A stretch of 64,000 nt of DNA from Pectobacterium carotovorum (GCF_033898505.1 NZ_JAXAFK010000008.1:33829-97828), one strand, 5' to 3'. Numbered from the stretch's first letter, positions 47,130 through 55,155 are shown. The notes: generated by a model from the letters alone, not told the origin. Translations and numbers: made by a program.

Positions 47130-47173
47130 AAAGGACCAAAATTTGGCGGGGAATTATCCCCACCACAAGAAGA

Positions 47174-47314
47174 TTAATATTTTAGTTCCTTCATTTTTTC
47201 AGCCATTTCCCATAGTGCGCGATTCAGCTTTACGTCACCATCAATTCCATTAACTGGGCGGGTACGCGGGAATTTTCCTTTGGCTGTTTTCCCCCACACG
47301 CCGCCTTTCGTCAT
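47174..47314 (-). CDS. 46-aa basic protein
   Basis: A short gene starting at ATG 47314 after an excellent ribosome site (AGGAGA, 3 bases before ATG) and ending at TAA 47174-47176. It begins MTKGGVWGKTAKGKFPRTRP and ends with a helix (LNRALWEMAEKMKELKY). The basic N-terminus suggests nucleic-acid contact. A 22-codon ORF (47311-47379) ends in an ATGA overlap with its start and may be a leader. Family not recognised. Confidence 0.55.
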   Translation of the reverse strand: MTKGGVWGKTAKGKFPRTRPVNGIDGDVKLNRALWEMAEKMKELKY

Positions 47315-47562
47315 GTTCTCCTGAACGCGCTGGCCGGGCGAGTGTCTTTCATGGCAAAGGGGATTAGGGATGAGTTCATGAACTAAAAGAGAAACGCCAG
47401 TAAGAAGTGGTGGGCTATGCCCATTTCCTTTCGGGATCTGTCTTGCGGAAACTGCGGGGGCGACACAGGCAAACCCTGCTGTAAGCCCCTGCGCCGATGG
47501 TGGGCTATACGCCCGGCATATAGCCGGGCAGAGAGTTACCAGTCAAAGGTCGGAACACCTTT
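47315..47562. other. Spacer between the 46-aa gene and the 140-aa gene
   Basis: Contains the near-repeat TGGTGGGCTAT-GCCC at about 47407 and TGGTGGGCTATACGCCC at about 47499, the latter followed by the small hairpin GCCCGGC-ATATA-GCCGGGC near 47512-47530. No further gene is supported. Confidence 0.4.
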
Positions 47563-47985
47563 TTATTTTTGCTTTGCGTACACCTCCCGCTCTATCCGTT
47601 GAATAATTTCGCTATGTTTCATGCTTACGCGGTCACGAAAACGGAAGTAGCGACCACGGTAATAGGCGTAAATATCGGTCATGTCCTCCACGTGCATCTC
47701 TGCAAGTTTGAAAGACTGATCGTCTCCTTTTCCGTACCAGTCGATCGGTGGCATAGCCTCAAGCTGGTCGTTAAAAATTTCCGCTGTGATTTCTTCAACT
47801 GGCTTTCGTGCGGCTTCGCGGATCATTTCAATTGCTTCATTACGGGAAACCAGTACGTACTGTTCGTCCTGCATGTTAATAACATCCAGCGGCTGTTTAC
47901 CGTAGCGAGTCACGAACTGTTTACCGTCGTGAATGGCTTCCTCAAAAAACAGCTGCCCTTTCGGGTAAAAAACCATATCGTCCAT
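47563..47985 (-). CDS. Unknown plasmid protein, first leading-region gene
   Basis: A 140-aa acidic soluble protein with a clear AGGAGA ribosome site (MDDMVFYPKGQLFFEEAIHD). No motif is recognised; the content (EAIEMIREAARKPVEEI, HVEDMTDIYAYYRGRYFRFRD) suggests a compact alpha/beta protein. It is the first sizeable gene from oriT and lies behind a giant imperfect palindrome (48019-48262) suited to single-strand transcription, so early expression in the recipient is plausible. Confidence 0.7.
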   Translation of the reverse strand: MDDMVFYPKGQLFFEEAIHDGKQFVTRYGKQPLDVINMQDEQYVLVSRNEAIEMIREAARKPVEEITAEIFNDQLEAMPPIDWYGKGDDQSFKLAEMHVEDMTDIYAYYRGRYFRFRDRVSMKHSEIIQRIEREVYAKQK

Positions 47986-48018
47986 AACTTTCTCCTCGTT
48001 GGTTGCCTCCGGCTCCCT

Positions 48019-48262
48019 TCTGGCGTTTCCCTTTTATTTCCTTGTTCGGAAGCGGGGAGCCTGGGGCCGTGACTTCAGACCGCCCCGGCCGCCCGGGCCA
48101 AAAACAAGGGCGATGCAGGAAGCCGCAGCGCAAGCGACCGGAGGGAGTGCGAACGGGTGAGTGCAGCGGGCTTTAGCCTTACCTTGTTTATGGACCAGGA
48201 CGGGGCAGCGTCTGTCACGGACCCAGGAGCACCGCAATGTGAGGTAAAAGGGAAACACCAGA
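48019..48262. promoter_or_regulatory. Approximately 245-nt imperfect palindrome (Frpo/ssi-like candidate)
   Basis: Outer arms TCTGGCGTTTCCCTTTTA (48019-48036) and its complement at 48245-48262 differ at one position. Inside, GGAGCC-TGGGGCCGTGAC pairs with GTCACGGACCCAGGAGC, CCGCCCCG pairs broadly with CGGGGCAGCG, and AAACAAGG with CCTTaccTTGTTT. The plus strand alone would fold into a long hairpin directly before the minus-strand gene at 47985. The F-plasmid Frpo and IncI ssi promoters act this way on the transferred strand; function here is inferred. Confidence 0.6.
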
Positions 48263-48854
48263 AGAGCCGGGCTTTAGTCCGGCTTCCTTTGCGGCCGCAA
48301 CGCGGCCAGTGAAAGCGGCGCTGCCGGTACGGCAGCTGCAAGCGTGGTTTTCAGGCATCGCTTGCTATCCGTAAGGACGGAGACGCATGCGGCTCCGCGG
48401 AGCGCGGTGGACATTCTGGCCACCACGCGGAGTGCAGGCGACGACCCGGCTACGACGGGGAGCCGAAGGGGCCAGAGCTTCGTCGTTAGACCTGCCTTTT
48501 TGTCTTTAAGATCATCTACCAGCTACCGTAGTAAAAATTCCCGCCCTTGCTCCATTCAGAAATTTGACAGTACTATGCTCCCAGCGGCCCTCCATCATTT
48601 CAGACAGATCGTAAAAATGAAGGCAAACGCAGTTCCGGAACGGGAAGTGTAAAACTGGATCAGAACCTGACGAGGAACTACGTCAGGAAATTTTGCGCAG
48701 ATCTGACCAGGACAAATCAGTTGCAGCAGAGGTTGAGTTTGGACTTCCACTTTATGAAATGTGACTTGTTGAACTTACGAAACAAAAACTTTGCGAGACT
48801 TGTGATATCTGTAGATAGAAAACCCTTTTTTCAACTCCGAGATAACGTTAAAAT
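48263..48854. repeat. GC-rich spacer with dispersed-repeat fragments
   Basis: Contains a hairpin GAGCCGG / CCGGCTTC near 48264-48285 and a copy of the leading-region element (GTGAAAGCGGCGCTGCCGG near 48311), followed near 48440-48480 by a CGACGACCCG ... GGGAGCCGAAGGGGCCA stretch that recurs near 53378-53412. No credible gene; the frame across 48344-48652 lacks protein-like composition. Confidence 0.5.
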
Positions 48855-48873
48855 AAGTGCAATTTTTGCACTT
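48855..48873. promoter_or_regulatory. Perfect palindrome before the HTH gene (candidate operator)
   Basis: AAGTGCAA-TTT-TTGCACTT, 8-bp perfect arms, 16 bp before the start of a small HTH protein that may bind it. Confidence 0.55.
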
Positions 48874-48888
48874 TTTGAGATTAAAAAA

Positions 48889-49146
48889 ATGACCGGATGG
48901 GAACTAAAACTGTGGAGAAAAGGGATGTACTGGTCCAGAGAGAAAGCGGCGAGAGAGCTTGGGATCTGCCTTCGGACATTGCATGACTGGGAGAATGCTA
49001 AAGAAGTTTCACATCTCACAGAACTGGCCACCATCGCCTTGAGCACTAACCAATTACTGCCAGACTGGCGAAAGCACCCACGTAAACATCCGCGAGAATC
49101 TATGCTCACGATGCTTGAATCCCTGCATAAGATTGAAAAAAAATGA
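48889..49146 (+). CDS. Small HTH transcriptional regulator
   Basis: An 85-aa protein read from ATG 48889 (MTGWELKLWRKGMYWSREKA). It carries a Cro/XRE-like helix-turn-helix (SREKAARELGICLRTLHDWE). The longer frame from 48721 runs through the operator palindrome and is unlikely. It is one of only two plus-strand genes in the leading region. Probable autorepressor; targets unknown. Confidence 0.65.
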   Translation: MTGWELKLWRKGMYWSREKAARELGICLRTLHDWENAKEVSHLTELATIALSTNQLLPDWRKHPRKHPRESMLTMLESLHKIEKK

Positions 49147-49183
49147 GCAGTGCCGCAGCACTGGCTCATATTACTCAATCATA

Positions 49184-49420
49184 TTAGCATCGGCTAAAGT
49201 CCAAATTTCTCTCAAAATCGGTCAGAAAGCCCTCCTCAAACGTCCATGCTCGCCAATACAGCACCCCTTCTCTACGAATTTCAATTTGTTCGTCTCCATA
49301 TTTAGTGACGTTAGAAACTCCTACGGTCGTGCCCTGCTTCAACATTGGTTCCCATTTAGCGATTAATTGCTTCGCTCTGGTTCTCACTTCACTTGTATTC
49401 ACGGTGATCTCTTCATCCAT
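49184..49420 (-). CDS. Small unknown protein (78 aa)
   Basis: MDEEITVNTSEVRTRAKQLI ... YWRAWTFEEGFLTDF. Acidic, soluble, 33 bp after the next gene upstream on the same strand and probably in one transcript with it. No good ribosome site is visible and no family is recognised. Confidence 0.5.
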   Translation of the reverse strand: MDEEITVNTSEVRTRAKQLIAKWEPMLKQGTTVGVSNVTKYGDEQIEIRREGVLYWRAWTFEEGFLTDFERNLDFSRC

Positions 49421-49453
49421 CTGAAATGCCGCCCTGTCCGGACGGCAATTAAA

Positions 49454-49717
49454 TCAGGCGCAAGCCCTTTTCAGCTCCAGTGACCGTAACACATGACCCA
49501 GCTCGCTCATCTGCATGGCGGGAATTCTTACGGGTTGCCCTTTACTACACCGCCGAGCAATGTCGTCCCCGCGATCGAGCATTTTTGGATCCAGTTCACT
49601 GGGCGCTATCTCATCGCGAATAAAGCGAACTTGTTTACGCGGCGTCTGGCATTCTTCCGCCATCAGCTTTACATACACAACAGTTGGTGTAATGATTGAT
49701 CTCTCATGATGTTGCAT
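49454..49717 (-). CDS. Small unknown protein (87 aa)
   Basis: An 87-aa protein (MQHHERSIITPTVVYVKLMA, ending LGHVLRSLELKRACA) with a TGGAGA site 9 bases before ATG. It is preceded at 49862-49920 by a version of the promoter/operator block found before other leading-region genes, so it is probably co-regulated with them. Function unknown. Confidence 0.6.
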   Translation of the reverse strand: MQHHERSIITPTVVYVKLMAEECQTPRKQVRFIRDEIAPSELDPKMLDRGDDIARRCSKGQPVRIPAMQMSELGHVLRSLELKRACA

Positions 49718-49744
49718 GGGTTTGTCTCCATGTAGTTTTGATGA

Positions 49745-49807
49745 ATGCCGGTCTAGCTTTCTCAGGGGTAAACCGGCATGAGAAGCAGGGGAAACCCTGC
49801 TTTTTTT
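49745..49807 (+). ncRNA. Two-hairpin element with poly-U end (orphan terminator or small RNA)
   Basis: ATGCCGGT / ACCGGCAT (49745-49779) is followed by GCAGGG-GAAA-CCCTGC and seven T (49785-49807), a textbook plus-strand terminator. No plus-strand gene ends nearby: the HTH gene stops 600 bp upstream and minus-strand genes lie between. It may end an antisense transcript or be the 3' part of a small RNA. Confidence 0.4.
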
Positions 49808-50160
49808 ATTTCTGATTGTTCAGAAACAAGCTCAATAATCTCCAACTAACACAGCTAAAATCATTTAACTAACAGAATTAAGGGTAGCTTATACAAGCCA
49901 AAAAGTAAACATTTAGTAAAATTAAATGATACTTTTATTCAGGCTTTGAATGATGTTTGCAGCGGGCAATAGCTCTTTTTAGAGCATGGCAAGGGATATG
50001 CAACTAGAGGTTACGTCAATAGGAATTGTCATTTGAGGTCTGATGCCAATCATTGGCCGATGACGTCATTCTCCCAATCTCTGCCAGGCCGACTACGGCA
50101 AAGTTCAGGAATTAATGTGTTGTGCTCAAGAGGACAAGCAGAGGTCGAACATGATCTTAT
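49808..50160. other. Intergenic region with a shared promoter block
   Basis: No gene seen. 49862-49880 (CATTTAACTAACAGAATTAA-like) and 49901-49917 (AAAAGTAAACATTTAGT) match the blocks before the genes at 52643 and 63469, with the same 39-bp offset. The rest shows only a palindrome CCAATCATTGG near 50046. Confidence 0.5.
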
Positions 50161-50187
50161 TAAAAAGGCAGCAACGAATTGCTGCTG
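50161..50187 (-). terminator. Terminator of the KorA-like gene
   Basis: GCAGCAA / TTGCTGC hairpin with the run of A at 50162-50166 giving a U-run on the minus-strand transcript, 18 bp past the stop codon. Confidence 0.8.
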
Positions 50188-50204
50188 ACAAATAACCGAG
50201 CGGT

Positions 50205-50507
50205 TTACTTACTATTCAAACTATACTTGCTCGCCATCTTTCTAACTTCTTTCGCCTCTTCCCTGGGAAGCCAGACCGACACGAATTCCATGTCGGGTTC
50301 CGAATTAACTTCTTCAAAAAGCTTCCGTACACGCACGATAGCAGCGTTAACTGTCTGCTTACTTCTGTCATATGTTGCACAGACATCAACTTGTTTGCGC
50401 CCATCAACTAAAACATCATGAGCAATATCGATCGTCACCTTGCTGCATTTTCCTAGTGAAGGCAGCAGGCGATCCCACTCGTCCCTTGAGATTCTTTCTA
50501 TGGCCAT
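50205..50507 (-). CDS. KorA/TrfB-like transcriptional repressor
   Basis: A 100-aa protein from ATG 50507 (MAIERISRDEWDRLL). The body SKVTIDIAHDVLVDGRKQVD followed by CATYDRSKQTVNAAIVRVRK closely follows the KorA/TrfB pattern of IncP plasmids (ARGVLVDGKPQA ... GAVSQAVHRVW), including the recognition helix. It should bind operators in its own and other plasmid promoters. Its promoter (50573-50599) carries a motif shared with other leading-region promoters, suggesting a small regulon. Confidence 0.8.
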   Translation of the reverse strand: MAIERISRDEWDRLLPSLGKCSKVTIDIAHDVLVDGRKQVDVCATYDRSKQTVNAAIVRVRKLFEEVNSEPDMEFVSVWLPREEAKEVRKMASKYSLNSK

Positions 50508-50572
50508 ATATTTTCTCACAATCTGCAATCTAGCGAATATGAACGCTGATAAATAAGGGTAATACGGCAAAC

Positions 50573-50599
50573 AGTATAGCGAGCAAAGCTAAAAGTCAA
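50573..50599 (-). promoter_or_regulatory. Promoter of the KorA-like gene
   Basis: TTGACT (50599-50594), 15-bp spacer, TATACT (50578-50573). The shared motif AAAAGTCAACTTTAAGTAT (50591-50609) overlaps the -35, a good place for autorepression. Confidence 0.55.
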
Positions 50600-50631
50600 C
50601 TTTAAGTATCATCACTAGATATGGTCAGATT

Positions 50632-50664
50632 AATTAACATGCCATTTGAATTAGCATGTTAATT
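50632..50664. terminator. Perfect 11-bp inverted repeat at the end of the PAPS-reductase-like gene
   Basis: AATTAACATGC / GCATGTTAATT with an 11-base loop, overlapping the stop codon at 50663. AT-rich and without a long U-run; may be a terminator or protein-binding site. Confidence 0.5.
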
Positions 50665-51754
50665 ACGTTGGACCACACCCTGTTTTCTTGTACGCCCCGG
50701 ATGGAAGTTGCCACTTATCTGGAGACGTTAGAACAGGAAGCAAATACTCACGACGAACGGCCTGCACAAGCGCCTCACCGTCATCAATATCGAGCGGTTT
50801 AGCTTTTACTGATAACTCTCGGACGGAAATACGATTACGACTACGACTAATTGTCGTACCAAACCGCTCTTCATAACCCATGATGTCATCGACACTGCCT
50901 GGGAAATAATGCCGCAGCGTTGCCCACAGCACCGCATCAATGAATATGCATTTCATGCACGACGATCGATCCCAGCCAAGTCGGTATGGCACAGGGGCCA
51001 GAACACCGTACCGCTGCAACACCTCCCACACGCGTTCTTCTGACCAGTCAAGCACAGGACGCCATGCGTCAACCAAACGGGACTTTCTTCCGGAACGGCG
51101 ATCGCATGCATGCGGTTCTAACTGGTTATATCTACCGCGGTTCATACTTTCTTCACGACGTTCACCTGTAATAAAGAGCACTCGCTGACCATCGAAACGG
51201 CTTTGATTGTTGAGCGCGCGTCTGCCAACATCAATTTTCAGCGCAGAACTGCACCAACGGGTTTGTAAATTGGACGATTTCTGAGGAAACTTTAAACGTG
51301 TCCCTGGCTTCGCTCTCATTGTGTCACGTGGCAATACCAGTAGCCCTTCAGGGGTCTGCACATGATGCGGCCGACTGTATGCATTTTCCTTCAGCATCTC
51401 CCCTTCAAATCCCCCTTCCAGCCAGGAAAAATAAATAGGTAGTCCGAACGTCTGCGCCAGCTTTGTGTTGTAGTCAGCCATGAACGGCCAGTCCATCAGC
51501 GTAGAACCTTCTCTGCCGTCTACATCATGATGCCAGAGCTCAACCCGTGCCAGATTAACGCCCAGATCAATCAGGTGCAGCAGACAGGCTATCGAATCTT
51601 TCCCGCCGGACATGCAGATGATAATGCTATCGTAGCTATCCAGGTCGATGACCGGCGCAGAAAAAAACGCCCTCGCTGCAGGAATCGTGTCGCAGGATAG
51701 CAGTTGCTTACGCAGGCCAGGGATGATTTTATTGTCATCATAGCTATGCATCAC
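50663..51754 (-). CDS. PAPS-reductase-family (PP-loop) protein
   Basis: A 363-aa adenine-nucleotide alpha hydrolase. The PP-loop SGGKDS is at residues 49-54 (IIICMSGGKDSIACLLHL), with the family motifs ITGERREES (about 200) and, later, CMKC in WDRSSCMKCIFI. DndC, phage and plasmid PAPS-reductase-like proteins share this design; some activate sulfate or sulfur for nucleic-acid thiolation. No dnd partners are present, so phosphorothioation is not supported. It overlaps the 171-aa gene by 4 bp, indicating a functional pair. Confidence 0.82.
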   Translation of the reverse strand: MMHSYDDNKIIPGLRKQLLSCDTIPAARAFFSAPVIDLDSYDSIIICMSGGKDSIACLLHLIDLGVNLARVELWHHDVDGREGSTLMDWPFMADYNTKLAQTFGLPIYFSWLEGGFEGEMLKENAYSRPHHVQTPEGLLVLPRDTMRAKPGTRLKFPQKSSNLQTRWCSSALKIDVGRRALNNQSRFDGQRVLFITGERREESMNRGRYNQLEPHACDRRSGRKSRLVDAWRPVLDWSEERVWEVLQRYGVLAPVPYRLGWDRSSCMKCIFIDAVLWATLRHYFPGSVDDIMGYEERFGTTISRSRNRISVRELSVKAKPLDIDDGEALVQAVRREYLLPVLTSPDKWQLPSGAYKKTGCGPT

Positions 51755-52266
51755 ACGTTCTCCAGTTCAGCCAGATAGTTTTCTGCCCGGACAGTTGCCA
51801 GGATTACTGGCATATCCGCAAACAACGAGCACAGCTCATCTAATGCCGTGATAATGGCCTTTCTCAGTTCGCTGTCTTCTTTGTCAATACTGGAGATTGG
51901 CAGCTGAAATTCCTTATCAGACAGCCCTGCATGCCGATACAGCGTCCGGCGTTCACTGACCCGCAAGCAAGTCAAGAACGTCATCAGTCTGCTGAACGCC
52001 CTCCTGCTTTTTGAGAACGCCCCTCGCAGCTCGTCAAGCGATTGCACGATTTGTTCGCGCTCTGCCATAGACATGGCATCGAATTCCATCGCGGTATGGT
52101 GCATTTTAAGCCCTGCATGAAAACAGACCGTAACTCGATAACGCGGGAGCAGCTGGTCGTAATAATCCCGCGTTTCGCTGTAACGATTATCCGCGAAATG
52201 CTTGCCGATCACATTTCGCAGGCCAACTGGCAGATTGTTGATGGTATTTACAGTGAAAGCAGTCAT
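51751..52266 (-). CDS. Unknown 171-aa partner of the PAPS-reductase-like protein
   Basis: A 171-aa protein from ATG 52266 (MTAFTVNTINNLPVGLRNVI). The first part (KHFADNRYSETRDYYDQLLPRY) may bind a ligand; the C-terminal half is helical (DSELRKAIITALDELCSLFADM). The start of the next gene sits in its stop (ATGA). No family recognised; a shorter choice than the open frame to 52344 is favoured by the residue context. Confidence 0.65.
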   Translation of the reverse strand: MTAFTVNTINNLPVGLRNVIGKHFADNRYSETRDYYDQLLPRYRVTVCFHAGLKMHHTAMEFDAMSMAEREQIVQSLDELRGAFSKSRRAFSRLMTFLTCLRVSERRTLYRHAGLSDKEFQLPISSIDKEDSELRKAIITALDELCSLFADMPVILATVRAENYLAELENV

Positions 52267-52301
52267 CTCAGAACCCCTCGTCAACTGAATTATTAGGTCG
52301 G

Positions 52302-52643
52302 CTAATCGTGATGCGGGCAAGGTTCGCCGCGGTCGTTCTGGCACGTCTCACAAGTAGATGTGTCGTAGCAGGATGCTGCAAACCCCCATCCCTCTAACCA
52401 TGCGCTGACCAATTCAGGAACGTCAGTTAACATATGTGGCGGTTCAGTCTCACCTAAACTGAAATCGCGGTACCCTGCAGCTTGCGCCTCAATCACCGCT
52501 TCAAGCTCTTCGCTATCAGCTTTTCGCTCATCGATAACGCGCATTACGGCCGCCTTACCCCATTGAATTCGGATACCCAACCCCCGCATCGGCGGTAGCT
52601 CACTCAGTTGGCCATAGTTAAAATTTGCGCTCTGTGTATTCAT
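52302..52643 (-). CDS. Unknown 113-aa protein, first gene of the PAPS-reductase operon
   Basis: Starts MNTQSANFNYGQLSELPPMR after GGAATAGCAGC; ends with a metal-site-like CETCQNDRGEPCPHHD. Its 5' region (52700-52780) is closely related to that of the gene at 63469, and both begin M(N/K)TQ. It is 36 bp before the 171-aa gene. Function unknown; a small zinc protein is likely. Confidence 0.65.
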   Translation of the reverse strand: MNTQSANFNYGQLSELPPMRGLGIRIQWGKAAVMRVIDERKADSEELEAVIEAQAAGYRDFSLGETEPPHMLTDVPELVSAWLEGWGFAASCYDTSTCETCQNDRGEPCPHHD

Positions 52644-52710
52644 GCTGCTATTCCTTAGTGCTGTCCCTATTACCGCGCCTGGGTTTTAGTACCGCCAGGC
52701 GCCGAAAATT

Positions 52711-52777
52711 CATCTAACTAACTGTATTAATTATAGATTACCCACCTAAAAAAGTCCATTTTTAGTATCATCCATAG
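52711..52777 (-). promoter_or_regulatory. Conserved promoter/operator block A
   Basis: Minus-strand TGGACT, 17 bp, then a perfect TATAAT (in CTATAATTAATACAG), within a block that matches 63541-63607 almost base for base in its two cores (CATCTAACTAACTGTATTAA and AAAAGTCCATTT). Confidence 0.65.
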
Positions 52778-52821
52778 AGACTATTTGTGATTTTTATTAG
52801 CCAATTGCGATACATCAGGGA

Positions 52822-53170
52822 CGTGAGCAGTGCGCAACGTCCCCCACAAATGCGCGCAGCGCATAACAGGCGGAAATGTCGCTAAAAATGACTCCAAGGG
52901 TTATTCCGCCGGAAGCCCAGCGAAGCTGGTTACAGGCTCATATACCGCCCCGCGCCGACCCTCACCCTGCCAAGCCCAGCTGACGTTCAGGCGACACATA
53001 GCCCCACATTGGCTCGCCGAAGGCGTCCGGTTGATTCGGGCTGGCTGGCGCTCGCGACAGCCAGGGCGTGATTTACCGGATGCTGTGATGGCCTGCGGCC
53101 AGCACATGCAAGCCAGCTCCCCTTATTCACAGCGGGTATTGATGATCGACACACGATATCTAACGAAGCG
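52822..53170. repeat. Long direct repeat, copy 1
   Basis: 349 bp that recur at 63652-64000 with only three mismatches; the last 260 bp are identical. It holds GC-rich hairpins (for example GGCCTGCGGCC near 53090) and no supported gene. It lies upstream of the minus-strand operon starting at 52643, just as copy 2 lies upstream of the one starting at 63469. The size is comparable to the F Frpo element, suggesting an ssi/Frpo-like single-strand promoter (inference). Confidence 0.85.
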
Positions 53171-53697
53171 GGTTATCTCTGGCGGGATAGCAGGCGAGTG
53201 TTCCTTAGCGACCGGCAGGCTGTATCGACGGTCAGTGAGAGCGGCGCTGGCGTACGCCAGCTGCATAGCGGGGATGTTGACGTTCGCCATCTGGTAGTAG
53301 CCGGCAGGCCCGAAACCCGCTTGCGGGGTTCGGCGGAGATTAGCCGGTGCGCAGCAGCGGGTTAGCGGAGTTGGCAGACGACCCGCTTTGCGGGAAGCCG
53401 AAGGGGGCCATGGTTCTCATGTGTTTTCATCACGCATTGATCAGCAGCGCGCAGATATTCCGCAGAATAAGACACAGCAGAGATAACGGTATGACAAACA
53501 GGCAGTATTGTTACTGACCTTTGTGGAGGTTGAGACGCTGAACTGGCACGGCCGGCGCCGAAGGCGCCGCTCGTGCTTGCGCAGCAGAAGGTGTTTGCGG
53601 CGCTGAGAATAGCCCCTATGCAGACAAGAGCACGCTTTTTCGTTGTAACGTAAAGGCTGGCATTCCATGCACCCCTGCCAGCCTTAAGCGATAGTTC
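53171..53697. repeat. Structured spacer with dispersed leading-region elements
   Basis: Holds the element CTTAGCGACCGGCAGGC ... GACGGTCAGTGAGAGCGGCG (53203-53264, a GACCGGC hairpin followed by a GCTGGC hairpin), an ACCCGCTTGCGGGGT-type hairpin near 53315, and a GGCGCC-GAA-GGCGCC hairpin near 53553-53567. The latter is related to the one at 55119-55155 and likewise follows a minus-strand gene. No gene supported. Confidence 0.6.
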
Positions 53698-54594
53698 TTA
53701 TGCAGCAGGCAACGCCTGCGGGTAATGGCTGCTTAACACATCATTCATCATGTCGACCAGTTCCGGCCGCAAAAAGGTGACATGGCCAGAACCTTTTTTG
53801 AAATAGCGCACACTAAAATACTCGCATTCAAAACGCTCACCATCAAAGCCGTGCTTTCTCACGTAGTCACTGAATCCGACGCCGGCACCGTCGCGAAAAT
53901 CGGGTACCGGCTTTTTGTCCAACAGGCAGAATGCCTTCTCTAAATCATCGATACGCGCCTGTGCGCCTGTGCGAACAGATGCCCCCCAACGCTGAACATC
54001 CAGTAATGAGTTCATAATGATTTTTTTGCCAAACATGCGCGGATTATTGGTTTTATAATCCCATGACAGCTTTTCAAACAGTGACAGAATGCCTTTTTCG
54101 ACCATCAGCGACGATTCGGCGCGGAGCTGCTTGAATGATGCCAGTACGTTGTCCAGCGTCGCTTCTGGCATGTTGTCGGTATACAGGGACGAATGCCACT
54201 CACTGCGCTGATCGCTGTTCATGAGTGTTAACATCCCGGTGTCTTTCATCAGCTTCTGCCAGAGCTTCCGATCGACTTCCCGTTTCACATTTTTCATCCA
54301 AATTTCTGGCCGATCGCAATACTGCACGCTCTTTTCAATCACAGAGGCGAATGACATCGCACCGCCATACTCACACCCCGCCGCATTAAATTCCCCCAAC
54401 GCTTCCACTAATGCAGACATAGCGGTTTCAACCGCCCCTAGCCCCGCCTGCCGGTGAGCGATGATCTTGTCTATGGCCACTGACGGAATTACCCCCTGTC
54501 CTGACTGCGTATCGATGCCGATGTCAGATACGATGTCGTGAAATGATGTTTCTGTAGGCTTCGCCGTCGCGCCGTTGATGTGTTGTTGCAACAT
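53698..54594 (-). CDS. DUF4942-like protein
   Basis: A 298-aa protein resembling the DUF4942 family of plasmids and prophages. Family-like stretches are AGCEYGGAMSFASVIEKSV, REVDRKLWQKLMKDTGM, MPEATLDNVLASFKQLR and LSWDYKTNNPRMFGKK, ending with YFSVRYFKKGSGHVTFLRPE. Such proteins are common in leading regions and near anti-restriction genes; the activity is unknown. Structured spacers precede and follow it. Confidence 0.7.
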   Translation of the reverse strand: MLQQHINGATAKPTETSFHDIVSDIGIDTQSGQGVIPSVAIDKIIAHRQAGLGAVETAMSALVEALGEFNAAGCEYGGAMSFASVIEKSVQYCDRPEIWMKNVKREVDRKLWQKLMKDTGMLTLMNSDQRSEWHSSLYTDNMPEATLDNVLASFKQLRAESSLMVEKGILSLFEKLSWDYKTNNPRMFGKKIIMNSLLDVQRWGASVRTGAQARIDDLEKAFCLLDKKPVPDFRDGAGVGFSDYVRKHGFDGERFECEYFSVRYFKKGSGHVTFLRPELVDMMNDVLSSHYPQALPAA

Positions 54595-55118
54595 GTTGTA
54601 ATTCCCCCTGTTGGATTAAATAGATGTCTCTGTGAGTATTCGCGTCGCAAACGGGGGAACAGCACGGCGGTGAGCGCTGACAAGGGCGCGCAGCGGCATC
54701 GCTTCCCTTGTCAGCATAGAGAGACGACGTGGTGGGATACCTGCGACGTGAATCCCACGGGACATCAACCAACAAGGGAACGATGCGCAACCAGGCACGG
54801 CGCAGCGAGAGCAAACGGCGTGCCGCCTTAGTGACCGGCAGTGTTATCGCCGGTCAGTGAAAGCGGCGCTGGCGAATGCCAGCTGCAAGCATAAGGGGTT
54901 GCGTCAGGATGGAAACCCGCTGACCCGAAGGGTCCGGGCAGAGACAGCTTGCTGGCTCGGTGCGCAGCATGACAGCCGACCGGACGCCCAAGCCACTAAC
55001 ACTGTCAAACGTATAGAGACATAAACCAGGAAAGGAAGAAGCCAGAGGCATAAGCAGAAGGAAATGAAAACGTTACAGCAATGGCAACACAGCCCACTTC
55101 GCTGGCTCCGGAGCTGGA
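54595..55118. repeat. Structured spacer upstream of the DUF4942-like gene
   Basis: Hairpins at 54676-54715 (GCTGACAAGGG arms), 54732-54758 (GTGGGAT arms), 54832-54856 (TGACCGGC arms) and about 54864-54882 (GCTGGC arms). The last two form the dispersed element also seen near 53203, 56163 and 57778. A downstream stretch (54900-54992: GATGGAAACCCGCTG, CAGCTTGCTGGCTCGGTGCG) recurs at 57852-57944. No gene supported. Confidence 0.6.
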
Positions 55119-55155
55119 CGTGTACGGCCGGCGCCGCAGGCGCCGGCCGTACACG
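55119..55155. repeat. Perfect 17-bp-arm hairpin downstream of ardA
   Basis: CGTGTACGGCCGGCGCC, loop GCA, then the exact complement. Together with GCCCCGC-AAA-GCGGGGC at 55216-55232 it lies just past the ardA stop and may end its transcript or block exonucleases. Confidence 0.85.

Noticed and set aside
48344..48652. 102-codon plus-strand ORF in the GC-rich spacer
   Set aside because: Composition is Arg/Ser/Thr-rich and it covers dispersed-repeat sequence; no ribosome site.
50663..51754. Complete Dnd phosphorothioation system
   Set aside because: Only a DndC-like PP-loop protein is present; no cysteine desulfurase, DndB, DndD or DndE is seen in the window.
52901..53107. 68-codon minus-strand ORF, repeated at 63732-63938
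   Set aside because: It is conserved only because the DNA repeat is conserved; it is Arg/Pro/Cys-rich, without a ribosome site, and typical of a GC-rich shadow frame.
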